From positions 455,574-519,573 of the forward strand of contig NZ_BBYG01000011.1 in assembly GCF_001184025.1 (NCBI RefSeq): a DNA stretch of 64,000 nucleotides, written 5' to 3'. The first letter of the stretch is position 1, and each line of letters opens with the position of its first letter. The translations under genes were made by a program, and so were the position numbers. This stretch comes from Streptomyces maremycinicus. GTDB lineage: Bacteria; Actinomycetota; Actinomycetes; Streptomycetales; Streptomycetaceae. The notes below the pieces were generated by a model. The model was given only the letters and a program-made list of their open reading frames with translations, had not been told where the DNA came from and ran no database searches. This document shows, piece after piece, positions 8,552 through 17,501 of the stretch.

Positions 8552-11500
8552 ATGCATGACGAACGCCGCCGCATCGAGGAGCGCGTCGAGCGCGTCCACC
8601 ACCAGCGCGTCAAGCCCGCGATCTACGCGGCCCGCGTCCCCTTCGAGGTCGAGGCCTGGCAGGCGCCGGGGGAGCCCGTCCCCTTCGCGGAGGCCGCGGC
8701 CGCCGTCTACGAGCCCTTCGCGATGGACACCCCGTGGGGTCCGCCCTGGGGCACCACCTGGTTCCGGATGCGCGGACAGGTGCCCGCCGAGTGGGCCGGC
8801 CGGCGCGTCGAGGCCGTCATCGACCTCGGCTTCGTGGGCGACTGGCCCGGCAACCAGGCCGAGGCCCTCGTCCACCTCGCCGACGGGACGCCGCTGAAGG
8901 CGGTCAACCCGCTCAACCAGTACGTGCCGATCGGCAACCCGGCGACGGGCGGGGAGACCATCGACTACCTGGTCGAGGCGGCCTCCAACCCCGACATCCT
9001 GGCCAACGACTTCGCGGGCCCGACCCCGCTGGGCGATGTGTTCACGGCGGGCGACCGCCCCCTGTACACCTTCCGCCACGCCGACATCGCCGTCCTCGAC
9101 GAGGAGGTCTGGCACCTGGACCTCGACCTCCAGGTGCTGCGCGAACTGATGGTCCACCTCGGCGAGCACGAGCCGCGCCGGCACGAGATCATGCACGCCC
9201 TGGACCGCGCGATGGACGCCCTCGACCTCGACGACGTCTCCGGCAGCGCCGCGGCCGTCCGCGAGGTCCTCGCGCCGGTGCTGGCCAGCCCCGCCCACGC
9301 CAGCGCCCACACCATCTCCGGCGTCGGTCACGCGCACATCGACTCCGCCTGGCTGTGGCCGATCCGTGAGACGAAGCGGAAGACCTCCCGCACCTTCTCC
9401 AACGTCACCTCGCTCGCCGAGGAGTACGACGACTTCATCTTCGCCTGCTCGCAGGCCCAGCAGTACGAGTGGGTGCGCGACAACTACCCGCAGGTGTGGG
9501 CGCGCATCCAGGAGTCGGTGAAGAAGGGGCAGTGGGCCCCGGTCGGCGGCATGTGGGTCGAGTCCGACGGCAACCTGCCCGGCGGCGAGGCCATCGCCCG
9601 CCAGCTCGTGCACGGCAAGCGCTTCTTCATCGAGCACTTCGGCATCGAGACCAAGGGCGTCTGGCTGCCGGACTCCTTCGGCTACAACGCCGCCTACCCG
9701 CAGCTCGCCAAGCTCGCCGGGAACGACTGGTTCCTCACCCAGAAGATCTCCTGGAACCAGACGAACAAGTTCCCCCACCACACCTTCTGGTGGGAGGGCA
9801 TCGACGGCACCCGCATCTTCACGCACTTCCCGCCGGTCGACACCTACAACGCGCGGTTCAGCGGCGAGGAGATGGACCGCGCGGTGCGCAACTACTCCGA
9901 GAAGGGCGGCGGTACGCGTTCGCTCGCCCCCTTCGGCTGGGGCGACGGCGGTGGCGGCCCCACCCGCGAGATCATGGAACGGGCGCGCCGGCTGGCCGAC
10001 CTGGAGGGCTCCCCGAAGGTCGTCGTCGAGCACCCCGACACCTTCTTCGCCAAGGCCCGCGCGGAGTACCAGGACGCCCCCGTATGGGTCGGCGAGCTCT
10101 ACCTGGAGCTGCACCGGGCCACCTACACCACCCAGGCCCGCACCAAGCAGGGCAACCGCCGCAGTGAACACAAGCTGCGCGAGGCGGAGCTGTGGGCCAC
10201 GACGGCCGCCCTGCACGCGCCGGGCTACGCCTACCCGTACGCGAAGCTCGACCGGCTCTGGAAGACGGTGCTGCTGCACCAGTTCCACGACATCCTGCCG
10301 GGCTCCTCGATCGCCTGGGTGCACCGCGAGGCCGAAGCCGAGTACGCCCGGGTCGCCGGGGAACTGGAGGTGCTGACGGCCGAGGCGGTCGCCGCACTGG
10401 GCGGCGGGCGGCAGGACGGCGGGCGGCAGGGCGGCTCGCTCCGGGTGTTCAACACCAGCCCCTACCCGCGTGCCGAGGTGGTCCGCACGCCCGAGGGCGC
10501 CCCGGCGTACGTCGAGGTGCCCGCGAGCGGCAGCGCGCCACTGACCGGCGCCGAACCCCCGCGGCCGGTGACGGTCTCCGGGCGGGTCCTCGACAACGGG
10601 CTGGTCCGCGTCGAGGTCGCGGAGGACGGCACGCTGTCGTCCGTCCGCGATCTGCGGGCGGACCGGGAGGTCCTCGCCGACCGGGGCAACCTGCTGCGTC
10701 TGCACACCGACCTCCCGAACTACTGGGACGCCTGGGACATCGACAAGCACTACCAGAACCGGTTCACCGACCTGCTGGAGCCCGACGCGGTGACCGTCGT
10801 CGAGGAGGACCCGCTCGTCGGCGCGATCCGCGTCACGCGCTCCTTCGGCAAGGGCTCCACGATCACCCAGACCATCACACTGCGCGCCGGCAGCCCCCGC
10901 GTCGACTTCGAGACCGACATCGACTGGCACGAGGCGGAGAAGATCCTGAAGGCGGCCTTCCCGGTGGACATCCGGGCGCCGCACTCCTCCGCCGAGATCC
11001 AGTTCGGCCACATCCAGCGCCCCACCCACACCAACACCAGCTGGGAGGCGGCCCGGTTCGAGGTCTCCGGCCACCGCTGGGTGCACATCGGCGAGCCCGG
11101 CTACGGCGTCGCGGTCATCAACGACTCCACCTACGGCCACGACGTCTCCCGCACGGTCCGCGAGGACGGCGGCACGACCACCACCGTCCGCCTCAGCCTG
11201 GTGCGCGCCCCGCGGATCCCGGACCCCGAGGCGGACCAGGGCCGGCACCGCTTCAGTTACGCGCTGCTGCCCGGCGCGAGCATCGAGGACGCCGTCGCCG
11301 AGGGCTACTCCCTCAATCTGCCGCTGCGCGTGGCCGACGCGGCGGACACCGTCCCCGAGCCCGTCGTCTCGGTGGACGGCGCCGGAGTCACCGTGGAGGC
11401 CGTGAAGCTCGCCGACGACGAGTCCGGGGACGTCGTCGTCCGGCTCTACGAGTCCCGCGGCGGCCGCGCCACCGGCATCCTGCGCACGGGTTTCCCGCTC

Positions 11501-11638
11501 GCCACGGCCCAGGTGACCGACCTGCTGGAACGGCCGCTGGAGACCGCGGCCGTCGGCGAGGACGGCACGGTCGCCGTCGCGCTGCGCCCGTTCCAGATCC
11601 TGACGCTCCGTCTGGAGCGCGCCGCGACCGGCCGCTAG
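8552..11638 (+). CDS. GH38 alpha-mannosidase
   Basis: A retaining, zinc-dependent alpha-mannosidase of 1,028 residues. The zinc-binding segment GHAHIDSAWLWP lies near residue 257, the nucleophile region GVWLPDSFGYNAAYPQ near 370, and the DILPGSS segment near 580; long C-terminal beta domains follow. The ATG start has a GGAGA site at 8541-8545; a GTG eight codons upstream has none. There is no signal peptide, so it should act on imported manno-oligosaccharides. It is the first gene after the LacI-type palindrome and probably shares a transcript with the fucosidase 83 bp downstream. The linkage specificity is not readable. Confidence 0.94.
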   Translation: MHDERRRIEERVERVHHQRVKPAIYAARVPFEVEAWQAPGEPVPFAEAAAAVYEPFAMDTPWGPPWGTTWFRMRGQVPAEWAGRRVEAVIDLGFVGDWPGNQAEALVHLADGTPLKAVNPLNQYVPIGNPATGGETIDYLVEAASNPDILANDFAGPTPLGDVFTAGDRPLYTFRHADIAVLDEEVWHLDLDLQVLRELMVHLGEHEPRRHEIMHALDRAMDALDLDDVSGSAAAVREVLAPVLASPAHASAHTISGVGHAHIDSAWLWPIRETKRKTSRTFSNVTSLAEEYDDFIFACSQAQQYEWVRDNYPQVWARIQESVKKGQWAPVGGMWVESDGNLPGGEAIARQLVHGKRFFIEHFGIETKGVWLPDSFGYNAAYPQLAKLAGNDWFLTQKISWNQTNKFPHHTFWWEGIDGTRIFTHFPPVDTYNARFSGEEMDRAVRNYSEKGGGTRSLAPFGWGDGGGGPTREIMERARRLADLEGSPKVVVEHPDTFFAKARAEYQDAPVWVGELYLELHRATYTTQARTKQGNRRSEHKLREAELWATTAALHAPGYAYPYAKLDRLWKTVLLHQFHDILPGSSIAWVHREAEAEYARVAGELEVLTAEAVAALGGGRQDGGRQGGSLRVFNTSPYPRAEVVRTPEGAPAYVEVPASGSAPLTGAEPPRPVTVSGRVLDNGLVRVEVAEDGTLSSVRDLRADREVLADRGNLLRLHTDLPNYWDAWDIDKHYQNRFTDLLEPDAVTVVEEDPLVGAIRVTRSFGKGSTITQTITLRAGSPRVDFETDIDWHEAEKILKAAFPVDIRAPHSSAEIQFGHIQRPTHTNTSWEAARFEVSGHRWVHIGEPGYGVAVINDSTYGHDVSRTVREDGGTTTTVRLSLVRAPRIPDPEADQGRHRFSYALLPGASIEDAVAEGYSLNLPLRVADAADTVPEPVVSVDGAGVTVEAVKLADDESGDVVVRLYESRGGRATGILRTGFPLATAQVTDLLERPLETAAVGEDGTVAVALRPFQILTLRLERAATGR

Positions 11639-11721
11639 CGGCGGCCCCGGGGCGGGCGCGCTGCCCGATGCGCGCCCGCCCTCGCCCTGAAGTGCCCTGC
11701 TCTGCGGAGGAGAGACCGTTC

Positions 11722-12972
11722 GTGCCCATGCAACCCTGGTTCACCGACGCCAAGTTGGGGATATTCGTCCACTGGGGCATCTACGCCGTCGACGGCGTGC
11801 AGGAGTCCTGGTCGTTCTACGACGACATCGTGCCCCACGACCGGTACATGTCCCAGCTCGACCGCTTCACCGGCGCCCGATACGACCCGCGGGCCTGGGC
11901 CGACCTGTTCGCCCGCGCCGGTGCCGGGTACGCCGTCCTCACCAGCCGCCACCACGACGGCGTCGCCCTGTGGGACACCGCGTACGGGGACCTCCATCTG
12001 GGCCGCGACTACCTCACCGGCTACGCCGAGGCCCTGCGCGAGAAGGGCCTCAAGGTCGGGCTGTACTACTCGCACTCCGACTGGAGCCACCCGGACTACG
12101 CCACCACGCGCAAGCCGGGCCGACCGCCGGAGCAGGAGGACAACCGCTACTCCGAGTGCTCCGCCGAGGACGAGGACCTGGCGGCCTGGGAGCGGTTCCT
12201 CGCCTACCGGGACGGTCAGATACGGGAGTTGGCCTCCCGCTACCGGCCGGACCTCATGTGGTTCGACGGTGAGTGGGACCGCAGCGAGGAGCAGTGGCGT
12301 ATCAGGGAACTCGCCGCGCTGATCCGCTCGTACTGCCCGGACGTCGTCTTCAACGCCCGCATGCTCAGCGAGGGCGACTACGCCACCCCCGAACAGGGGG
12401 CACCCATCGAACCCCCGGCCGGGCCCTGGGAGTTGTGCCTCACCATCAACGACTCGTGGGGCTACCGGCACCACGACCAGCACCACAAGTCGCTCGCCCA
12501 GCTGATCCGCTGCTTCGCCGAGACCATCGGCGGCGGGGGCAACCTGCTGCTGGACGTGGGCCCGATGGAGGACGGCACCATCCCGCAGCCGCAGGTCGAG
12601 CGCCTCGAAGGCCTGGGGGAGTGGATCCGCAAGCACGCGGAGGCCGTGTACGGGACGGTGCGGGGGCTCCCGGCGGGGCACCACTACGGGCCCAGCACCC
12701 TCTCCGCCGACGGCCGCACCCTGTACCTCACCCTGTTCGACATCCCGCGTGCCGAGATCGGGGTCCGGGGGCTGGTCACCCCGGTCCGCAGGGTCACCGT
12801 GCTGGGCACCGGGACGGAACTCGGCCACCGTGTCGTCGGCGGACTGCACGAGGCGGTCGGTGTGCTGTGGATCGACCCGCCGGCCGGCTCCGACCTGGAC
12901 CCGCACGCCACCGTCCTCGCCCTGGAACTGGACGGCGAACTCGAGCTGTACCGGGGGTCGGGACGCTTCTGA
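11722..12972 (+). CDS. GH29 alpha-L-fucosidase
   Basis: A family 29 retaining alpha-L-fucosidase of 416 residues. The N-terminal FTDAKLGIFVHWGIYAV, the SRHHDGVALWDT strand and the nucleophile segment LMWFDGEW (Asp near residue 181) are diagnostic; a small beta-sandwich follows. The GTG start was chosen for the GGAGGAGAG site eight bases upstream; an ATG two codons later is the alternative. No signal peptide is seen. Together with the mannosidase and beta-galactosidase it covers sugars found on glycoprotein glycans and plant xyloglucan, but the real substrate is not known. A long inverted repeat lies just downstream. Confidence 0.9.
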   Translation: MPMQPWFTDAKLGIFVHWGIYAVDGVQESWSFYDDIVPHDRYMSQLDRFTGARYDPRAWADLFARAGAGYAVLTSRHHDGVALWDTAYGDLHLGRDYLTGYAEALREKGLKVGLYYSHSDWSHPDYATTRKPGRPPEQEDNRYSECSAEDEDLAAWERFLAYRDGQIRELASRYRPDLMWFDGEWDRSEEQWRIRELAALIRSYCPDVVFNARMLSEGDYATPEQGAPIEPPAGPWELCLTINDSWGYRHHDQHHKSLAQLIRCFAETIGGGGNLLLDVGPMEDGTIPQPQVERLEGLGEWIRKHAEAVYGTVRGLPAGHHYGPSTLSADGRTLYLTLFDIPRAEIGVRGLVTPVRRVTVLGTGTELGHRVVGGLHEAVGVLWIDPPAGSDLDPHATVLALELDGELELYRGSGRF

Positions 12973-13006
12973 GACACGGTCACCCCGCGCCCCGCCGGGG
13001 GCCGGT

Positions 13007-13107
13007 GGGGGATCGGGTGAGCCGGGGCGGCCGTTCGGCCGGCGCAGCACAGCGGTTCGGGCCGGCCGGCCGCTCCCCGTGACAGCGGCCGACCGACCCG
13101 ATCCCCC
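13007..13107. terminator. Long inverted repeat, possible terminator after fucosidase
   Basis: A 12-bp arm GGGGGATCGGGT (13007-13018) is matched exactly by ACCCGATCCCCC (13096-13107). The 77-bp interior is itself rich in GGCCG/CGGCC self-complementarity. It lies 35 bp after the fucosidase stop and is the only strong fold there, but it has no T tract. Confidence 0.4.
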
Positions 13108-13255
13108 GTACCGCCGGGAATCCCCCGTCGATTCCCGGCACTTCCCCCGTTGATCCCTGTGCTTCCCCCTGGAGCCCCGTGCTTCCCCGGTTGCTCCCCC
13201 GTGGGGCCCTTCACTCTTAAGAGCGAGACCCCCGGCTCCTGATACACCCTGCACG

Positions 13256-13288
13256 GAAAAAGTCCCCCGGACCGCGGTCCGGGGGACT
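13256..13288 (-). terminator. Rho-independent terminator of the chitinase gene
   Basis: Positions 13261-13288 are a perfect 28-base palindrome (arms of 14, CCCCCGGACCG core). On the minus strand it is followed by five T residues (AAAAA at 13256-13260 on the plus strand). It lies 21 bp past the chitinase stop. Confidence 0.85.
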
Positions 13289-13309
13289 CCCGCTCGTGTT
13301 CCGGGACGC

Positions 13310-14998
13310 TCAGCCGGTGAAGCCGGCCGTGATCGAGGTGAACTGCCAGGTGCTCTGGCTGATGCCGGAGCAGTTGCTCACCACGCCACCGCCCGGGCAG
13401 GGCCGGTCGCGGTTGACGGCCCAGTAGGCGAGCCGGGCGATGTGATGGCTGTTGGCCCAGTCACGGATCTGGGTCCAGATCGCCGGGGTGGTGTTCTCCT
13501 GCTGGTCCGACAGGCCGTTCATGCCGGAGATGCCGATATGGGCGTAGGCGGTCGCGTCGTCCCAGCCGAAGGTCGACTTCAGCTTGTTCTTGAGCCCCTC
13601 CGTCGCGTTCACGGTGTTGCCGTACATGTCCGAACCGCCGCCGAAGTCGAACGGCATGATGGTGAAGACGTCGATGTCGGCGCCGAGCGACTTGGCCTGC
13701 TCGATGAGACGGTTGCCGTAGTAGGTCGGCCCGGTCGTGGACGTCCCGAAGGTGACGATGGTCTTCAGGCCGGGGTTGTTGGCCTTGACCGTCTTCAGGG
13801 CGGTGAGGATCCGCGCCTGCACGGCCTCGTTCTCGAACTCGTCCGTGTTCTCGATGTCCATGTCGATCGCCTTGAGGGAGTAGGCGTCGATCACCTTCTG
13901 GAGCGCGCCCGCCAGCGCGCTCGCCGAGGAGCAGTTGGCGCCGAGCTTGCTGCCCTGCCAGCCGCCGAACGAGGGGACGATGTCGCCGCCCGCGGAGCGG
14001 ACCTGGTTGATGACGCTCTGGTCGACCCCGCCGGTCAGCGGCCGGCTGCTGTCCCACATCGGGTTGCACCCGCCGCCGTCCAGCATGAACGCCATCGTGA
14101 ACCACTTGATGCCGGTCGAGTTCATCACCGTCGACACCGCCGGCGGGTCGCCCCAGCCCTCGAACAGGTAGGGGGCGGCCTGCTTGAAGCCGGTCCCGCC
14201 CCCGCCGCCCGCGTTCGTCGTGACGCTCACGGGGTTGGAGGCCCCGGAGGTGTTCCCGGCCGCGTCGCGGGCCCGCACGGTGAAGGTGTACGCGGTGCTC
14301 GCGGACAGCCCGCTGACCGTCGCGGACGTACCGGAGACGGTGAGCACCCGGGCGGACCCGCTGTACACGTCGTAGCCCGTGACGCCGACGTTGTCGGAAG
14401 AGGCGTTCCACGACAGCGACACGCTGGAGGACGTCTTGCCGGTCGAGGTCAGCCCGCCGGGCGTGGTCGGCGCCTGGGTGTCCGAGCCGCCTCCGCCGCC
14501 GGGTCCGTCCAGGCTGATGTCGTCCGCGTAGTAGGTGCCCTGGGCGTACCAGCCGTGCGTGTAGATCGTGGCGCTGGTCTGCGAGGCCCCGGTGGTGAAG
14601 GACACCGACAGCAGGCTGTACGCCGACGGCGACGACGTCCAGGTGGAGGCGCCGCCGTCGACACCGAGGTAGACGTAGGAGCCGCGCACCCAGCCGGTCA
14701 GCGCGTACGTGGTGTTCGGTTGGACGGCGACGCTCTGGCTGCACTTGGCGATGTCGCTCGAACTCACCGCTCCCGCGAGGGCCTTGGAGCCGCCATGGGT
14801 GGGGGAGGAGACGACGGAGCCGAGGTTGCCGGTGCAGGACCAGGGCGAGAGGGAGCCCGACTCGAGGCCGGGGTTGGTGAGGATGTTGGCCGCCTGGGCG
14901 GTGCCCGGCAGGGCCACGGCCCCGGCGAGGGCGAGACCGGCGGTGCCGAGCAGGGCGAGGAACCGACGCCAGGGGCGTCCGAGGGGTCTGGTGCGCAC
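13310..14998 (-). CDS. Secreted GH18 chitinase with CBM and FnIII domains
   Basis: An exported family 18 chitinase, 562 residues. A Sec/Tat-like signal peptide (RPWRRFLALLG, cleavage after GTAQA) is followed by a carbohydrate-binding jelly-roll module (about 37-165), a Gly-rich linker, a fibronectin type III domain (about 178-262), a second Gly linker and the catalytic barrel. The catalytic motif is intact (AIDMDIENTDEF, general acid Glu), and a C-terminal CPGGG..NCSG Cys pair may form a disulphide. The GTG start has AGGGAG six bases upstream. DasR-like sites lie in the promoter and a strong terminator follows. The domain order is the usual one of Streptomyces ChiC-like or short GH18 enzymes. 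Confidence 0.95.
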   Translation of the reverse strand: MRTRPLGRPWRRFLALLGTAGLALAGAVALPGTAQAANILTNPGLESGSLSPWSCTGNLGSVVSSPTHGGSKALAGAVSSSDIAKCSQSVAVQPNTTYALTGWVRGSYVYLGVDGGASTWTSSPSAYSLLSVSFTTGASQTSATIYTHGWYAQGTYYADDISLDGPGGGGGSDTQAPTTPGGLTSTGKTSSSVSLSWNASSDNVGVTGYDVYSGSARVLTVSGTSATVSGLSASTAYTFTVRARDAAGNTSGASNPVSVTTNAGGGGGTGFKQAAPYLFEGWGDPPAVSTVMNSTGIKWFTMAFMLDGGGCNPMWDSSRPLTGGVDQSVINQVRSAGGDIVPSFGGWQGSKLGANCSSASALAGALQKVIDAYSLKAIDMDIENTDEFENEAVQARILTALKTVKANNPGLKTIVTFGTSTTGPTYYGNRLIEQAKSLGADIDVFTIMPFDFGGGSDMYGNTVNATEGLKNKLKSTFGWDDATAYAHIGISGMNGLSDQQENTTPAIWTQIRDWANSHHIARLAYWAVNRDRPCPGGGVVSNCSGISQSTWQFTSITAGFTG

Positions 14999-15064
14999 GC
15001 GATCTCCCTGAAGGAATGGGGGTGTTCGGGAGTGCAGGGGACTGCAAGGAGGTGCGCAACAAAG

Positions 15065-15118
15065 TTGGTATGGACCAATCCGCCTGTCAAGGCGGGAGAC
15101 GGAATTGGTCCATACCGG
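15065..15118 (-). promoter_or_regulatory. Chitinase promoter with two dre-like sites
   Basis: GGTATGGACC (15067-15076) and its exact complement GGTCCATACC (15107-15116) each match 11 of 16 positions of the DasR operator consensus as I recall it. On the minus strand a perfect TTGACA (15090-15085) sits between them, so one copy overlaps the downstream promoter half. Streptomyces chitinase promoters are known for such repeats, which bind the GlcNAc regulator DasR. Confidence 0.6.
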
Positions 15119-15136
15119 TGAGGGAACGAGGGGGAA

Positions 15137-16288
15137 CTAGAGCGGCAGCGCCTGCGCGGCGCCCGCCGTGGGCACCTCGACGGGATCGGCGGGCGCGGGC
15201 ACGGCCGGCAGCAGCGGCTCGGCGCTCTCCTCCACCCGCTGGTGCGGCAGCGTGACCGCGCGCAGCGGACGCGGACCCGACACCACGGTGTAGTCCTGCC
15301 CCAGGAACGGCGGCACGATCTCGCCCGGGTCCTCGCCGAGCGCCAACTGCACCGCCGCCCAAGGGGCGTTGACGCCGCACAGCGAGAGCTGGTGAAGTCC
15401 GCCGGCCGGCCGGGTGTTGACGTCCATGAGGACGGGCCGGTCGCCGAACATCCGGAACTGGATGTTGGACAGGTAGTGCAGGCCGAACCCCTCGGCGATC
15501 AGCCGGGCGGGCTCCAGCCACTGCTCGTGCAGGGTGAAGCCCCGGCGGCGGCCGTTCTTCGTCCGGCCGATGGCCATCCGCAGGATGTTGTCCGGGCCGG
15601 TGAGGCAGTCCACGGAGACCTCCGGCTGCTCCAGGCGCGGCATGACCAGCCAGTCGATCTGCTCCTCGCCCTGCTCCGCGGCCCGCGTCAGCGCGTCGAC
15701 GACCATGTCGAGCTGGACGTACGGGGTCGGGAAGCCGCTGAGGTGCATCAGCGAGAAGGGGGTGCGGGTGATCACCCGGAAGCCCACCCCGCCCGCGCCG
15801 GAGGCCGGCTTGAAGCACGCCCGGTGCCCGGCCTCCTCCAACTCCTCGACGGCCGCGACGAGTTCGTCCGCCGTCCGGACCCGGAACCACGGCGGCACGG
15901 GCACGCCGATCGCCTTGACGGCCTCGTACGCGATCACCTTGTCGTGGAAGACGGCGACGGCCTCCGGCGGCGGCGCGAGCAGGGCGGTGCCGACCGCGTC
16001 GAAGTCGGCCCGGTGCGCCACGACGGCCGCCTGGTGCAGCCGGGGCACGAACACGTCGATGCCGCGGCGCTTGCACTGCGCGAGGGCGTACTCGACGTAC
16101 GCGGCCGGGGAGAGCCCCTCCGGCTCCAGCTCGGCGGTGTCGGCGGCGGCCAGCACGGGGGAGTCGGCGTCACCGTGCGTGGCGTGGATCTCGACCGCGC
16201 GGTCGCTGGGATTTCGTCGCAGCTGATCCGTGAAGAACACGTTCTCCGCGTACGTGCGGTTGAGCCAGACGCGTACGCGAGAGACCAT
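15137..16288 (-). CDS. ATP-grasp domain protein
   Basis: A 383-residue protein with an ATP-grasp ligase fold. Visible parts are an N-terminal pre-ATP-grasp domain, KVIAYEAVKAIGVPVPPWF, the P-loop-like ACFKPASGAGGVGFRV (about 163-178) and the Mg-binding end VLMDVNTRPAGG (about 310-321). This fold joins a carboxylate to an amine or similar nucleophile, with ATP. No carrier-protein or peptide partner gene is adjacent, so the product is unknown. The tail after residue 345 is low-complexity and Pro/Ala-rich. The ATG is in-frame with the conserved N-terminus, with GAAAGG upstream. The gene stands alone, divergent from the phosphoesterase. Confidence 0.85.
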   Translation of the reverse strand: MVSRVRVWLNRTYAENVFFTDQLRRNPSDRAVEIHATHGDADSPVLAAADTAELEPEGLSPAAYVEYALAQCKRRGIDVFVPRLHQAAVVAHRADFDAVGTALLAPPPEAVAVFHDKVIAYEAVKAIGVPVPPWFRVRTADELVAAVEELEEAGHRACFKPASGAGGVGFRVITRTPFSLMHLSGFPTPYVQLDMVVDALTRAAEQGEEQIDWLVMPRLEQPEVSVDCLTGPDNILRMAIGRTKNGRRRGFTLHEQWLEPARLIAEGFGLHYLSNIQFRMFGDRPVLMDVNTRPAGGLHQLSLCGVNAPWAAVQLALGEDPGEIVPPFLGQDYTVVSGPRPLRAVTLPHQRVEESAEPLLPAVPAPADPVEVPTAGAAQALPL

Positions 16289-16640
16289 GCAGGCCGCCTT
16301 TCACGGTTCGCGGGCAGGGCAAAGCGAGCCCGGCCCGGGCAGGGGGATTGGAGGGTCACCAAACCGCCCTGCGGAAGGGTCGTCCATGGCGGTGGTGTTG
16401 GGGCGATCATACGGCTTCCCGGGGGTGCGGCGTGCAACGCCCGTGTTACGGATTTTCCGATCTTGTTCACGTGAGGCGCGAGTTCGGGTAGGGGGGCGCG
16501 CTCCCGGTGCAGGTGGGGCCGGGTCCCCTTGTGGCGGGGGCCCCGGACCGACCTTGTACCGGACGCGTGAATGTGTTCTCGTGGTGACACCGGTGTAGTC
16601 GTGAGGATGCGGAGCGTGGGCTCGTGAGCGGGGGCGGAAC
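16289..16640. other. Divergent intergenic region
   Basis: No gene is supported between the ATP-grasp protein and the phosphoesterase. The region must hold both promoters. A TATGAT hexamer on the minus strand (16411-16406) could be the ATP-grasp -10 box, without a clear -35 partner. The rest is G/C-rich and shows nothing else. Confidence 0.4.
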
Positions 16641-17501
16641 GTGACGTCGACGGCGGGCGGCGCCGGACGGCTGCTGGCCGTCAGCGATCTGCACATCGGA
16701 TATCCGGAGAACCGCGCGCTGGTCGAGGCGATGGTCCCGGAGACGGACGAGGACTGGTTGCTGGTCGCCGGTGACGTCTCGGAGAACGTGGCGGACATCC
16801 GCTGGGCCCTGAAGACCCTCGCCGGCCGGTTCCGCAGGGTCGTCTGGACCCCCGGCAACCACGAGCTGTGGACGCATCCCAGCGACCCGGTCACCCTGCG
16901 CGGGGTCGCCCGCTACGAGCACCTCGTCGAGGTCTGCCGCGACCTCGGGGTCACCACGCCCGAGGACCCCTACCCGGTCTGGGAGGGCCCCGGCGGCCCG
17001 GTGGCCGTCGCGCCGCTGTTCCTGCTGTACGACTACTCGTTCCTCCCGGCGGGCTGTGCCACCAAGGAGGAGGGGCTGGCCTACGCCCAGGGCACCGGCA
17101 TCGTGTGCAACGACGAGTACCTGCTGCATCCCGACCCGTATCCCAGCCGCGAGGCCTGGTGCCGGGCCCGGGTCGCCGAGACCGAACGGCGGCTGGCCGA
17201 GATCCCCGACGGCCTGCCCGTCGTCCCCGTCAACCACTATCCCCTGCACCGGCACCCGATGGACGTGCTGTGGCACCCCGAGTTCGCCATGTGGTGCGGC
17301 ACCGGGCTGACGGCGGACTGGCACCGCAGGTTCCGGATCGAGACCATGGTGTACGGCCATCTGCACATCCCGCGGACCACCTGGCACGAGGGCGTCCGCT
17401 TCGAGGAGGTGTCGGTGGGCTACCCCCGCGAATGGCGCAAGCGGGCCCAGCCGCCGGGGCGGCTGCGCCGCATCCTGCCGGGAGAGGCCGGGGCCCGGTG
17501 A
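16641..17501 (+). CDS. Metallophosphoesterase coupled to the PPTase gene
   Basis: A calcineurin-like phosphoesterase of 286 residues. All metal-binding motifs are present in order: SDLHIGY (D-x-H), VAGDVSENV (GD), TPGNHELW (GNHE), NHYPLHRHP and YGHLHIPR (GH-x-H). The GTG start has a GGGGCGGA stretch upstream. The stop overlaps the GTG of the phosphopantetheinyl transferase gene (GTGA), a pairing common in Streptomyces. A plausible role is handling a product of carrier-protein modification such as 3',5'-ADP, but that is inference and the substrate is not known. Confidence 0.9.
   Translation: MTSTAGGAGRLLAVSDLHIGYPENRALVEAMVPETDEDWLLVAGDVSENVADIRWALKTLAGRFRRVVWTPGNHELWTHPSDPVTLRGVARYEHLVEVCRDLGVTTPEDPYPVWEGPGGPVAVAPLFLLYDYSFLPAGCATKEEGLAYAQGTGIVCNDEYLLHPDPYPSREAWCRARVAETERRLAEIPDGLPVVPVNHYPLHRHPMDVLWHPEFAMWCGTGLTADWHRRFRIETMVYGHLHIPRTTWHEGVRFEEVSVGYPREWRKRAQPPGRLRRILPGEAGAR

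Larger units (their letters stand above)
12973..13309. other. Gene-free region between fucosidase and chitinase
   Basis: No gene is supported here. The region holds a long inverted repeat (13007-13107), then a cytosine-rich stretch of degenerate repeats built on CTTCCCC and TCCCCCGT (about 13100-13205), and then the chitinase terminator. It separates two convergent units. Confidence 0.6.

Noticed and set aside
8441..11248. A 935-codon open frame antisense to the alpha-mannosidase
   Set aside because: The plus-strand GH38 motifs are diagnostic; the antisense product has no family features.
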